DNA of 64,000 nucleotides from Pyronema omphalodes (taxonomy: Eukaryota > Ascomycota > Pezizomycetes > Pezizales > Pyronemataceae), in the NCBI GenBank assembly GCA_024516155.1, contig JAJJXM010000004.1:434001-498000 (forward strand), in the 5' to 3' direction. The notes under the pieces were generated by a model. That model was not told where the DNA came from. It made no database searches and was given only the letters and a program-made list of their open reading frames with translations. This document shows positions 11,310 to 23,113 of the stretch, piece after piece. The translations under genes were made by a program, and so were the position numbers. The stretch's first letter is position 1. The number at the start of each line of letters is the position of its first letter.

Positions 11310-13689
11310 CCATTATAGATGGTCATTGATATTTCTTACATCTAGCAGCTTATATCCGACAGCTTGGATCTTGTATCTATGTAGGTAGTTTTATCTTACT
11401 TATAGGTAGCTTGCAGCTTGCAGATGTCAAAAGTGCAGAAGTGAAGAAGTACAGAAGTGAAGAAGTGTAGAAGTGCAGGATATCGTTTGGTGCTGGAATA
11501 ATATTAATCCAATTTATCAGTCTATCGGTCTATCAGTCTATCAGTCAATCCGATTATCAAATTTATTGAAGGGTTATGAAGTTCTTCACATGAAGTTCTA
11601 TCCACCTATCTATGAAGCTCCATGAAGCTTTCTTGAACTCACGTAATGAATGCTGGATTGGCTGGATTAACTGGATTAACTACTAGATGTCCTGGATATC
11701 CTCAATCAACTAATGAACCTATTCTGTAACTCACAATTCATCAGTCCGAGTGTACCATGACTCCAATTCTTTGTATGGATACATATGAATAGCACCATAG
11801 CAAACGGTCTCAGATATGTATATGTGTATGCACGTATAAAAAAACCATGTATAGCTAGAGATAATAAGATCACCTGATCATCAACAAACCATCGTTCCAC
11901 AGGTTATGAACCGGTTTGTATGCATGTATAATGGATTCCTGTACAGTGGGAAATATATGCTTGCCGGTGATGAAGTGATGAATTGTAAGAACTGAGGGAT
12001 TGAAGAGACTAGGGGGACTATGGGCTGAGGTTCTACCAATCAACCCATCACTCGATGAAGCTCTATGAAGCTCTAGGCTTCTCTTCTAGTCCCCCGGAAC
12101 GATAGCTGGGTATTAGGTTTCTATTTCACTAGCTGATCTGGCTGCTTTTTTTTAATTCTTCCATCCTACATACATAGATCAACCGATGGACTTGTGCAGC
12201 ATACCATGATTCCGGTTTTATGGATAGCACTATAGAACCATAGCAACGGCTTCAGCTATGTACACGTACAGAAGCTATATAGAGCTACTGTAGAGCTAAT
12301 AAGATCACTTGATTACTTGATCAATCAAGTTTCAACCGTCCTGAGCACCGGTCGGTTATTTTTCCCGACATACATGTTCAGCTTATGCGTAACATATGTA
12401 TGGTGCCATATGCTATCTTTCATCTCAGGCATCTTCGGCTGCATAATTGACAGTTCCGCCACCCAGCTGCGAGTCCGATGCTCATTTGTTCATTTGCTCA
12501 TTTCATTATTGCTGACTGATGAGGATGACTGATGAGGATGAGAATGGATGAGCAGCATTCATATGGTGCCGGTATACATATCCTCATCATCCCATATTTC
12601 AAGTATCCGCCTCAACTTCCACTGTACCATCTTATTGACACTGTACTTTCTTTTTTTATGTAGAGTACGCAGGTTCCATACATTCCATACATTCCATACA
12701 TACATACATTTACTACGTTACCAATTGGCTCTTTCTATCTAAACTCAATCCCCCCCCGCATCCCGCCGCGTCCCCCGGTACCCCCTCCGGTACCCCTCCC
12801 CCTCCCGTACTCCCCTCCCGGAGCCGCCGCCCAAGCAAGCTCACCCCACACGCTTATGTGACTGGCGACCGAACTAGTAAACTTTAGGCCTAGCCACAAA
12901 CTCATCGAGACTCGATAGACTAGACTCGATACCCTACCAACCCTCCGCAGCCGCTCATAGACTCGATAACCGAAACGAAACGAAACGGAACGGAACTCGA
13001 TCTTGACCTTGAGCTTGAGGCTTGAACTTGGATTTGAGGCTTATCAGCTACTACTAACTACTATTGCTGCTACTGCTACTGCTGCTAAGAATCCCTGCTG
13101 GCTGTGAATAGCTGCTGTGAATAATCTTCGGTAACGCCTTTGACGACCTTGACGACCTGCGACGACTTTCGGTAACGCCTAAGCCTGCCTGAGATAATCT
13201 GCGGCGACATCTTCGACGACCTTCGGTAACGGTTATCTCAATCGCGAACTTGCGGACTTGCGAACTTGCGAACTACCACATAGGACTTACAGACACGGGA
13301 TACGATCGTGGTGCTGTAGGCTGTAGCATCGATCTGGTCTTGATCATTGTCACGACTCGGTGGACGACCGCTTGACGACTGCACGACGACGACGGTGGAC
13401 GGAGATAGATACCGCCGAGTTTAAGGAACTGTCCGAACGAGAAGCGACGGGCGACGAACGACGAACGACTTTACCAGCTAGACATCAAGCACGGAACAAC
13501 CACCGAAGCTGCTAAGACGTTACAGAGGTTGCTTCCGACGCGGTATTGCGGACGCTTCCCAGACACTTGACAAACTATAGACTTCAGTCTTCGGTTCATA
13601 ATCACCAGCTTTCATTACAACTTACCACAGTCGCTCATCTTCAACTTCATCTGGAAACATCATTATCGCTACCATCATTACCCGCAACA

Positions 13690-15389
13690 ATGACATCAAC
13701 CGCGCTTCTAAGTCCCTCTTTAACCAGCATTCTCCTTCCCTTTACACAACGCTTCGAGATCACCGCAGATATCTTCCAACGGCGTATCGAGCATGATCCT
13801 GAGGGTTACTTCCGGCGTGTATGCGAGCTGTTAAATACTCTTGAATTCCTAGCCAATAGTCTGGATCCTGTGCGGAGTCTACGGGAGGTTCGGGAGGGGG
13901 TTACAAGTAATGGGGGATCTGTTGGTGGTGGTGGATCTGTTGTTAATGGTGGTAATGGGAATGGGAATGGGATAACAAAGACTATGACTCCGAATGGTCG
14001 TAGCAACTTTTCTAATGCTAATAGTAATGGTAATGCGAATGGTAACGGGAATGGGAATGGGTCCTCACCGAAACCGGAGGCGTCGAATAAAGATGCGGAA
14101 ACTTTGTTGGCTATCATGTTGAATTCGGAATATGTAATGTATAAGCTATACAGTGCACATCCGATTGATATGAACCCTGCACTAAGTCATTGGGTTGGCG
14201 ATTGTAAGGAGTTTGATAGATATGAACGGGAATATAGGGATAGTAATAGGGAATGGGGCATTAGGGAGAGGGTTTTGAAGATTAGGCAGGCGTTTGTAAA
14301 GGGGATTTTACTCGGGGAGGGGAAGGCGGTGAGTTTGATTCTTGTTCTTGTTACATTGCGCTGCTGTGCTTTGATAGCTGGTCATAATTTACTTGGGATA
14401 AGTATACTAACGCCACCTACCAGTTCTCCAAAATGACACCTCAAGACGTCGCCATCCTTGGCAAAGAATATAAAGTCGACTTACGAACCTTCTACGACGC
14501 CCTATGCCGCCAAGGAAACTACCTCTCCCCGCCATCATCTCGTTCCCCCTCTCCGTCACCTCCTTCCTTCTCCCCATCCTCTGCCACCACTCCCCAAAAT
14601 ACCGATCCCAACGATATCATCCCCAAGCTTCTGCTCTCGCATCAATCTGCACTTCACGAAGTTCATTCCGGCCACATCACAGTGCGGCTATTCACACAAC
14701 CCCACCTAACATCCACCATACCCCTCTCTTTCGTCTCCCCAGATTCTCTCACCGGAATGCTCCACAACAACCCAAAACTCACCAGGATATTCGTCAAAGA
14801 AATCCTAAAATGGGGTACCGATGAACAACGAGTAGTCTGTCTCCAAAGCCTACGATCCTTCAAGCTAGGAATCAAAGAAGCCGAATTACTCAACGACCTA
14901 ATCAAGACCAACTCACGAGTCGACAGGCACGGGACAGAAGCCGACAAGCAAGCCCTGATGGAGCAACAAGTTTCCGCGGTCCAAGCAGTATCCACACCCA
15001 CAGCCTGGGTGATTGACCGTATTGAAAAAGTTGTCGCAGAAGACTTGAAAGATATTCCCATCTGGCGAGACAATGAGAAAATCCGTTTAGTACACGACAC
15101 GGTGGAAAAATGGATCAGAGATGTGGAATTGAAGGAGAAATATCATCCGAAATTGGAACTGCAGAGGGATTTGCAGATTATTGTCCTGTTTATTCAAAGC
15201 CTTCTAAGAGAAGGTGCAGTTGAGGTCCAGGATTTGTTTTATACTGTACAAGGACTAGGAACGAGATATATGTGGTATAGAGAAGCTAGGGAATTGATGA
15301 TGCTGGTTTGTGGTGGCCCTCCTGGTGTTCTGAATAGTGAGAGGGATATGTTGCCGGTTAATGTTGTCATGGGTGGTTATGCGGGATAG
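13690..15389 (+). CDS. CNOT11-like subunit of the CCR4-NOT complex
   Basis: CNOT11 (former DUF2363) is a structural subunit of the CCR4-NOT deadenylase found in animals and filamentous fungi but not in budding yeast. Two exons, 13690-14328 and 14424-15389, flank a 95-nt intron with GTGAGT, a CTAAC branch and CAG, giving 534 residues. The frame is open further upstream but has no ATG before 13690 (context CAACAATGAC). Residues about 1-75 and 145-245 are helical. Between them is a Gly/Asn-rich low-complexity loop (NGNGNG), and a Ser/Pro-rich loop lies near 245-275. From about residue 316 the family C-terminal domain is visible: SPDSLTGMLHNNPKLTR, LNDLIKTN, EKIRLVHDTVEKWIRDVELK, and IVLFIQSLLREGAVEVQDLF followed by REARELMMLV. 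The C-terminal assignment is good; the N-terminal one rests on position. Confidence 0.8.
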
Positions 15390-15887
15390 AATCGTGGGTA
15401 ACGATTAGGATGATAATAAAAAAACAAAAAAAAAATCACATGGTTAAAAAAAAGTTTTTTTTCTTTTTTTCTTTTCTTCTTTTTCACTTTTTTAATATTT
15501 TTTGTATATTTTTTTTTTCTGTTTTCTTGGAGTAAATACTTCGGATATACTTTCTTGGACTTTTGGATTTGGCGTGGGTTGGAGGGTTTTGTTTTTTGAT
15601 GTTTTTTTCTTTGTTTGATTGCTGCTTGCTATAGCTTTAGCCTTGAGGAGGGGGCTGGGGGGGAGAGGGTTGCTTGATTTGATTTGATTTTATGATGGGG
15701 TTTTCTCTTTTTCTTTGTTTGTTTGATGCCATGTATTTGGATTTGGATTTGGATTTGGACTTGGATTTGGACTTGGACTTGGATTTGGAGTTTAGGTTAG
15801 GTTAGGTTTGGGAATTGAGACAATTTCTCTTCTTTTTTCTTTTTTTTTTGATCTAATGATCCTTTTCTTTGAACTTTTGATTTTGGA
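15390..15887. other. 3' flank of the CNOT11-like gene
   Basis: T-rich and A-rich runs (15418-15520) and a GGATTT hexamer array at 15735-15787. No gene seen. Confidence 0.5.
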
Positions 15888-16259
15888 TAGTAGACAGTAG
15901 ACAGTAGACAGTAAACAGTAAACAGTAAACAGTAAACAGTAGACAGTAAACAGTAAACAGTAAACAGTAAACAGTAAACAGTAAACAGTAAACAGTAAAA
16001 CAGTAAAACAGTAAAACAGTAAAACAGTAAAACAGTAAAACAGTAAAACAGTAAAACAGTAAAACAGTAAAACAGTAAAACAGTAAACAGTAAACAGTAA
16101 AACAGTAAAACAGTAAAACAGTAAACAGTAAACAGTAAACAGTAAACAGTAAACAGTAAACAGTAAACAGTAAACAGTAAACAGTAAACAGTAAACAGTA
16201 AACAGTAAACAGTAAACAGTAAACAGTAAACAGTAAACAGTAAACAGTAAACAGTAAAC
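15888..16259. repeat. AAACAGT/AAAACAGT minisatellite
   Basis: About 370 bp of near-perfect tandem units. Runs of the 7-mer AAACAGT alternate with a block of the 8-mer AAAACAGT (roughly 15995-16125), with a few AGACAGT units at the left. In translation it gives only a Tyr/Cys/Leu/Phe repeat without a start context, so it is non-coding. It ends about 115 bp beyond the stop of the HAD gene. Confidence 0.95.
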
Positions 16260-16374
16260 AAGAAGTCAGCTTAGTTTATCAATCATGGTATCATATTCAA
16301 ACTCCGGATCAATCTAAACAACCGAGTATAATCTATCATCTACCATCCACAATCCACCATCTCCCATCTCCAGT

Positions 16375-17139
16375 CTACAACTTACTCCTCCCCTCACCCT
16401 CCTCGTCATCCAACAACCTCATCCCCGTAACCCTCTCCAACTCCCTCACCGCCTCCTCCGTCCTCCCAATCCCCACCTTAATCCCCCTCCACCCACACTC
16501 CTTCGCCGCCTTAAGATTAACCCCAATATCATCACAAAACACCACCTCCCTCCCATCCCTCACCCCCGCCATCTTCATGGCATATTGATAAATGCCCCTC
16601 TCGGGTTTCCTCATCCCACACTCCGAGCTCGCCACCCAAAGATCGAACTCCCTCCTAAGCTCCGGTTTCCCCTGCAAAAGCGGGTGTCCATCAGGGTATC
16701 TATAATCATTCGTCAACGCGCCCACCTTCCAGCCCCTATATTTCCCCTCATCCCGTAATCTTCTAACAGCCCTCATCATAACCGCATCCCAACTCCGTCC
16801 CTGATTCATCATATCCCAAAATAGAGCCTCGCCATCAATCATCGGCGGCACGGCAGTAGCAGGCGTAAGAAGGTTTTTGGTATGGAACTCTTGCCAGGAA
16901 TCAGCTGACATTAGGTCTTGGGTGAAACGGTCGAAGAATTGGGAATTAAGGGGAAGCTCGTTGCGTTCTAGGAGCTGCCAGCTACCGTGTGGTGAGGTGC
17001 GTTGGATTGCGAAGTTGATGTAGCCCCGGGGAATGGAGAGGCGGGTTTCGAGAGTGGAAATCGCATGCATGGGTGAGCGCACGCACACTCCGCCGATGTC
17101 GAAGAAGATTGCGGTTATCGGTGGGGTGGGGGTGGTCAT
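16375..17139 (-). CDS. HAD-superfamily hydrolase (ACAD10/epoxide-hydrolase N-terminal type)
   Basis: A single-exon gene of 254 residues starting at the ATG at 17139-17137. HAD motifs are visible in order. Motif I is FFDIGGV with nucleophile D14; the usual second Asp (D+2) is Gly16. Motif II is ALTNDY (T143, N144). The motif III lysine is in GMRKPERGIY (K178). Motif IV is FCDDIGVN (D203, D204). The RKPE.-IY and FCDD..N signatures match the group that includes the N-terminal domains of ACAD10 and soluble epoxide hydrolase. Missing the general-acid Asp is common in that group and may mean weak or specialised phosphatase activity. No signal peptide is seen, so it is probably cytosolic. Substrate is unknown. 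The codon use is C-rich in the 3' half. Confidence 0.85.
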   Translation of the reverse strand: MTTPTPPITAIFFDIGGVCVRSPMHAISTLETRLSIPRGYINFAIQRTSPHGSWQLLERNELPLNSQFFDRFTQDLMSADSWQEFHTKNLLTPATAVPPMIDGEALFWDMMNQGRSWDAVMMRAVRRLRDEGKYRGWKVGALTNDYRYPDGHPLLQGKPELRREFDLWVASSECGMRKPERGIYQYAMKMAGVRDGREVVFCDDIGVNLKAAKECGWRGIKVGIGRTEEAVRELERVTGMRLLDDEEGEGRSKL

Positions 17140-18556
17140 GGTGGGGTTTTTTGTTGTGCTGGAAGGAGGGGGGGAGGTGGGTTGGTGCCTGGGGTATTGG
17201 GGTATTGGGGGAGCGATAATGAGTGTCTATAAGAATCACAATCCAAAAGAAAGGAATTCAGTTATAGTAAAGAGTTACGGAGAAAAGATTGTGGTTTTGT
17301 GGTTTTTGTGGAACTGGAGGTAGAGGAGGAGGAAGCTTAGATAGGCGTCGTAATAGCGCCGGGTGTGAGTGAAGCTATCTGTGTATCTATCGTGGGTTAT
17401 GCATAGCTAGAGGTGGGTTTTTGTGGGGTAGTTGGAATTCGGAATGCTTAGGTGCCGTGTCCGTCGCCGATGGATGGGCGTCGGTAAGGTTGGGACTGCC
17501 GAGGCTTGCGGGATGCGCGCGTGAAGAGCCCTGGCGCGCCGTGGGTTGGTGATACATACATACATAGGAAATTTGATGGCTGCTATGGCATGATATTATG
17601 TAGGTGAATTGTCTTTTTTTTTGTTTAAATATAACGATTGCTACTGGGCCTATGTAGCACCAGTGTATTTAGGTCTTTGCTTGATGAGTAAAGAGGATAA
17701 GATTTTAAACTGCGTCTGTATTTGTTATTTTATATATCCAATGAAACAAATTCATGCGATTGATGAAATATCGGGAAAAGGGTTTGAGATTATATTGCTC
17801 AGTAATCCGCAGTCAATCGATTCTACAAATATATATATTGGTGTACCGTGAAACTTCTAGCTGTTCAGGAGGGCTTTCAATGAGTAAGGGCTGTAAGTTT
17901 GAGAGGAAAACGAAAGCGGGGAGGTTGTAAAAAAAACACAAATCCAGGACGGAATTCTTTCAATGAGCCCAAAACATCTATGTGACCGGAACACATCAAT
18001 TGCTCATGTCTAACCCTCTTATTATGTACGAATAACAGGCCGAATTTAATTCACGCTTTGCATGCAGTCAGTTAACCTGCTTACAGGTGCAATTATTTCA
18101 AAGTATGTAGAAGAATGTATCAGATAAATATTTTCTTGACGCTTTTAACGGTTCATTGCTGTTCATTCATCAATTATCAACTGCAATAGTCGAAAAAGCT
18201 ATGTCCAAGACAAGGCTGAACGCTTCGATGATCCCTCATGCTCCGCATGCAGCTCCCCTGCAACGCTAACCAAGTGTATCCCTAAGAACGCGTATCTGTC
18301 ATCACATCTGAGCTTCCCAGAGAAGAGCTCTTGTCACTCACAGCTTTCGAGTCATCCTAACAACAACATCATTGCAAGACGAAGTCCGTCACAAACTTTC
18401 ATATCTATTCTCCAAACTGCTTTACAAACTTTATGCAAACTCTATCATGACTACATTATCGATATTAAAACTTTACAAAATGAATTTCTCATACCATACC
18501 ATCCCATTCCATCTCAACTTATTTACTAACTCTCAAACTTGAGGCATCATCTTAAC
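17140..18556. other. Intergenic region between HAD gene and acidic secreted-protein gene
   Basis: About 1.4 kb with no convincing coding frame, RNA gene or repeat array. The part next to 17140 should hold the HAD promoter and the part next to 18556 the 3' UTR of the other gene. Confidence 0.5.
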
Positions 18557-20121
18557 TCAAATCCTTAAAAACATAGCCCATCTCGCCCCTAACTTACGCG
18601 ACGATGCTCCAGATGTCTGGTATTGCTCCTTCTCCTTTTGTCGCTCTGCAAGAATCTCGGCTTGTTGTCGGTGCAACTCTGCCGTCTCGATACGTGCTAC
18701 TGCTACATCCCCATTGGGTTCTGGGTCGCTGTGTCGGTGGTCTTCTGGTTGTACGTCGCGTTTGGTGATGCATTCTACTGCTAAGGATTTCTGTGGTCCA
18801 GTGAACGCTGTCTTTGTAGGTTCAGGGATTGTATCCTTATCTTCATCCTTCTCATCGTCCTCTGCTTCTTCAGATTCTGAAGGTTCTGAGCTTTCTACTG
18901 AATCAGTCTTTGATGAACTAGTCTCTGATTCGTCTTCATCCACTTCCACTTTCGAGTCGTCCTTCTTTTTGTCCTTGGTATCCTCATCATCCTCGCCATC
19001 GGAATCACTCGAATCGGAATCGGAGTCGGAGTCACTGGTATCACTACTATCCGAGTCACTCTCGCTACTATCGCTATCTTCCTCGGGCTTTTCCTCCTCG
19101 TTCTCCTCCTCCTCTTCCTCCTCCTCCTCGGCCTCGCCTACCACCTCGGTCTCTATAGCATCATCAGAATCATGGTCGTCCTCAAGCTTCGGCAAAAGAT
19201 CCCCAGAAACCGAATCAATCTGCTGAGCCAATTCCTCAACATCCTCATGTATTTGGACAGGCAATGCATCGCCGGCATCTAGCACCTCCTCCGGGGCGGG
19301 GTGCGCGCAGGGAGAAGGAGCTGGCATCGCTTTTTCTTCAGGATCCGGACATGGTACAATAACCTTGGGAATTTCTTTGGAGGAGGAAGCGACTTGGCTC
19401 TTGAGTATTTGTGGGGCGGTGCTCTCCTCGGGGCATAGGTTAGGGTCTAGAAGGGATGACTCGGAGTAGGAGTGGACTGCCTCTGATCGGGGCTGGATTG
19501 GTCCGAGGTCTGCGGCAATCACTGGACCAGGAGGTGCTGCTACGACTGAGGATGCGATGAATGCTGGGTCAATGTTGTCGATAAACGCATTCTCGCTTCC
19601 CGGGGTTCCCTTGGTTCCCTCGGTTCTCTCGATTCCCTGCTCGGCTCGGGTCTCAATGGGCCCAAGATCGTTGACAATAACCGGGCCGGGGGGAGCAGCC
19701 ACAATTCCCGTCGCAATAAACGCTGGATCGCCGGGATCAACAGCTTCTCCAGCTGGCTTAGTGTTGCTACATTTAGAGCATTCAAAGTGGCTGTGATCTT
19801 GTGGGAGGCTTGCAGGAGAGTGAGTAATGTTTCTAGCAGGTACATACAAGCGATTTTGAATCAGACTTACCTCAGTGGCGTTCCGAGCCAATTGACACAG
19901 TCGTAATGGCAGCCTTCTTCGCAATACGGTCCATTTTGCATGGGGCAGCTTGATCACAGACACAATCAAATTCGGGCTTCTTTCGGGCTTTCGGCTTCTA
20001 AAGAGCCGAAAAACAAAACGAAGGACAAAACATACCGAATTCTCCCAGGTGCATTATCGAGTTTCGATGCTGCTGCTGCCGCAACGGCAGTTAATAGAAT
20101 TGCTGCAATTGACTTCTTCAT
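18557..20121 (-). CDS. Secreted Cys-rich, highly acidic Ser/Asp/Glu repeat protein (uncharacterised)
   Basis: Three exons are inferred: 20121-20036, 19948-19871 and 19808-18557, with 87- and 62-nt introns, giving 471 residues. The start is the ATG at 20121, because exon 1 encodes an evident signal peptide: MKKS, then a hydrophobic Ala/Leu stretch to about residue 19. Exon 2 and the start of exon 3 give a compact module with six cysteines (C30, C38, C42, C46, C65, C68). Next come two copies of a roughly 28-residue unit built on DPAFIA..VAAPPGPVI..DLGPI (about residues 77-170). An extremely acidic region follows (Glu runs, SDS/SDSD repeats, about 260-390), and the tail is Lys/Arg-rich. I do not recognise the family. 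It could be cell-wall or extracellular, or an effector-like protein. The largest frame also opens upstream on a non-ATG codon; the signal-peptide model is preferred. Confidence 0.75.
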
Positions 20122-22082
20122 TGATGCGAGTTTCTAACGAGATCACAAAGTCAACAAGGGGGGGCAATGGGAATTAGATGCTATCACTGGTACCTAAATG
20201 GTGCCGTTAAGCTTTGGCTCTGAACACGATGATCATGATTTAGGGAACTCCGCTATAGACGCAAATGCGCGGTCCGAGACAAAGGAAAACGGCATGTCGA
20301 AGAATGGAATTTTACTGTTTGCGATTATCCGTCATCCGCGATAAACGCCATTCGTCATTCGTCATTCATCGTTTGTTGCTGCAAAACGCGAGTGATCCAG
20401 TTATTGCATCACACAGCAAGTTTCTCGAATTCCTACACCCTGAAGTCGGAGCTTCATCGCGGTGGTTTCCGTGCTAGATGAGCTGTCCTTCGCGAAGCTC
20501 GATGAATTGTGCATGGCCAAAATCCACGTGTTTGAGCGATCCATCTTTATCACCATGTCACATCGAACTGCCAAGATGCTCTAAACAACGAAATGTTCCA
20601 GATTGATCGTTCATACGCGTCTCGAACTCACCTTGTACAGCCTAGATTTATTTTGCACACACCGAATTTACTTGTTGGCTTGTTCGTCGAGATAATTCCT
20701 ACACGCCAGTACATATTGGCGTTGTGTTTCTCAGATTGTTCCTACACCTCAATCATCGTCCGTGCCTCGGTGACAATCTATGATACCGACTCACCGGCGA
20801 CAACTTTAGGACAAGCAGACCCACCATCTTCGACCCGTATCCAGCCGGCTCGCATCCCGAATCCCGATGCCCCCCCCCCCCCCCCCCCCCCTCTCACCCC
20901 CCAAGCTCGAGTGGCGAATTGATGATGCCGCAGCAACTCTACTTACAAGGGTTATTACGTACTACGCCAGCATCCAGATCCCGAAATACAACCGAACTGT
21001 TGACCCTGATCAACAGACGAGAATTCAACATGAGCTGAGCAAAGAGACGCCGGTGGTTTGGCAGCGATGGGTAACCGGAATGGGTGTGGAAGCTACTTCC
21101 CGGCATGTCCGCTGGGTGATTGGTTGGGTTGACTGGGCTTTGAGATCTGAGCGGACGAACTATGGAAGCGGAATGATGGAAGCTTGCTGCAACAAATTGA
21201 ATACAGGAACCGGTGACTCTAGATTACTTACAACTTCATTTCTTTGAGCCATTGTCGTTGCTGTGTCAAAACACATGTTTCGCTTGATCAGACAGTTTGT
21301 TAACCTGAAGACGGCGATCTATAGTGCCAACTGCCGTCTTGCTTTTGAACTCACGGAGTGTGTATCGGGTTGCCTGTTTTGTCGTCATTCGATACATTCG
21401 TTTCGCTTGGCAACGCAGAACTGCCAAGCTGCACAGCTGACATACAGAGTTGGTCACCCACCAACCCCAACCAACCCCCCTTAGACAAAAAGTGGTCGGG
21501 AAGTTGGCAATCGCCCGCACTTTCGCCTTTACATACATACACACCCCACATCGTCACTTCCACACCCCACGAAGTCCCTTGAAACCAACCATAAGCATTA
21601 GCGGAAGCACGCAAATCTGCTAAAGCAGTCCCCCCCGATTGAACCCGCTGGCGAACCCGTTGAGGCGTTACATACACTTCTTAACGAGGACGACCGCACT
21701 GTTGCTGCTGCTGCTAAGGAATCTGACCTCTTCTTGTCCAACACTCCACCACCACCACTACTTCCACAACCCACTTTCTATCGACAGCACATCGACTTAA
21801 AAACTTCCCCACCGAGTCCATCTCGTACAACTTTCTATTTTGAACAAACGAGAGAAATCACCTGAACCACCTACTTTCAATACAAATCCAAGCTTAAGCT
21901 AGCTACCGACCATAGCTTAAGTATAGCTCGTTGCGACTGACAAGCTACATTTCATCCCCCAGCCACCCCCGAGTTGCAACAGTTTCTTGTTTTACGCAAC
22001 ACTCTCAGTCACACAAAACATCACCAGGAACACCAACCTACCTTTCAAAACACCTAAACACCATCGACACTTTCTATTCACC
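20122..22082. other. Intergenic region upstream of MAF1
   Basis: About 2 kb between divergent genes. A poly-C run lies at 20869-20890. A plus-strand frame from about 20895 to 21247 has mixed composition (Trp/Arg-rich, motif WVIGWVDWALR) but no convincing start, so it may be a relic or noise. The last 300 bp (C-rich, many CACC/ACAAC motifs) looks like the MAF1 leader. Confidence 0.4.
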
Positions 22083-23113
22083 ATGAAGGTATGATGCCCA
22101 CTTCTATTGCTTCTTGCTTCCTGTTTTGCGGTTGGGTACCATACTCGCCCCCGACCGGACAGATAGCCGATGGATGCATCGTGGCAGTGGCATTGTAGCA
22201 CAACCAGACGCTAACAGGTCACCCACCACAGTTCCTTCCCCTCCGCAAACTCGACCCGATAAACCGAGCTCTCGTCTTTGATACTCCAGATAGTCGGATA
22301 GTAGGAGGATGCGAGATTTACACAACAAAGGTGCATAATATCATTCGTAGCTGAGCTACGAACCGTCATATCATGATACACCCATGCTGACAAAGTCCCT
22401 TTCCCGGGAACTTAAAGGCTGCTGGAGCTGATAAAAAACTCTACAAATCTATCTCCAACACCTTGTCGAGTAGATATGAGTCCGACTTGAGACTTTCCGA
22501 GTCCTTATCTCCTCCGCATAGTAGCAGTCTACAGAGTCAGGCTGTTTACAAAACTCTACACTCCCCCTTCGGTCCCCTTGACCAAATCTCGGCGAGGAAA
22601 ACTTTCGCATACATGATCGCTACCCTCAATGCATCCCATCCCGATTACGACTTTTCTTCCGTCCTCCGACCGAGCGATTTCCGGAGAGAGAAGAATCTCA
22701 GACAAGTCATCAACACTTTCAACACCACTCTTTTCAACCTCGGAGTAAAGTCGCTTCCCCGGATGTGGGACATTATTGATGAGGAGATGGACCTAGCTGC
22801 ATGTGGAGTCTATTCCTACCAACCACAAGATGTTGCAGACGACCCATACGGAGAGGAGGGATTGTTGTGGAGTAACGTTTACTTTTTCTTCTCCAAGGAG
22901 CGAAAGAGAGTTTGTTACTTGTATTTGAGAGGAATCAGTGCTCTCGGACACTCACCATCAGAGCAACCCGGAGTTTGGAGTTTGAATGGAGTCCGGAATA
23001 CGATCGATGAGGAGATGGAGGTGGATGAAGAGGAAGAGTGGGATGACAACAAGAGCATATGGGGAGATGATGGAGACGCCGGATATGACGACATTGAGGG
23101 AATGGACGTTTAG
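22083..23113 (+). CDS. MAF1: Maf1, repressor of RNA polymerase III
   Basis: Maf1 is the conserved TOR/PKA-regulated repressor that binds RNA polymerase III and blocks initiation on tRNA genes under stress. Three exons are read: 22083-22088 (only Met-Lys), 22232-22330 and 22418-23113, giving 266 residues. The introns are 143 nt (branch CTAAC) and 87 nt (branch CTGAC). The A box is clear: MKFLPLRKLDPINRALVFD, then GGCEIYTTKAAGADKKLYK. The B box is visible around FAYMIATLNASHPDYDFS, and the C box around LWSNVYFFFSKERKRVCYLYLRG. Between A and B is a Ser-rich loop, the usual site of phosphoregulation. The C-terminus is acidic (EEMEVDEEEEWDDN), as in other Maf1 proteins. A six-nucleotide first coding exon is odd but required by the A box. 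Confidence 0.95.

Larger units (their letters stand above)
10200..13689. other. Intergenic region upstream of the CNOT11-like gene
   Basis: About 3.5 kb without a convincing gene. It includes T-rich tracts (10330-10420), the hairpin at 11128-11188, a (GGATTTT)n array at 11256-11309, and a CG-richer, GACGAC/GCGACG-rich stretch at 13130-13500. That last stretch is probably promoter and 5' leader of the downstream gene. Confidence 0.45.

Noticed and set aside
12515..12546. Repeated CTGATGAGGATGA, resembling snoRNA C/D boxes
   Set aside because: No paired C and D boxes with a terminal stem; a local duplication explains it.
15793..15808. TTAGGTTAGG, telomere-like
   Set aside because: Only about three 5-bp units, internal, not TTAGGG.
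15797..16261. 154-codon minus-strand frame of Tyr/Cys/Leu/Phe repeats
   Set aside because: It is the AAACAGT minisatellite read as protein, and its period keeps frames open.
20867..21247. Plus-strand frame with WVIGWVDWALR
   Set aside because: No ATG with coding upstream, it begins in a poly-C run, and no family is recognised. It might be a relic.
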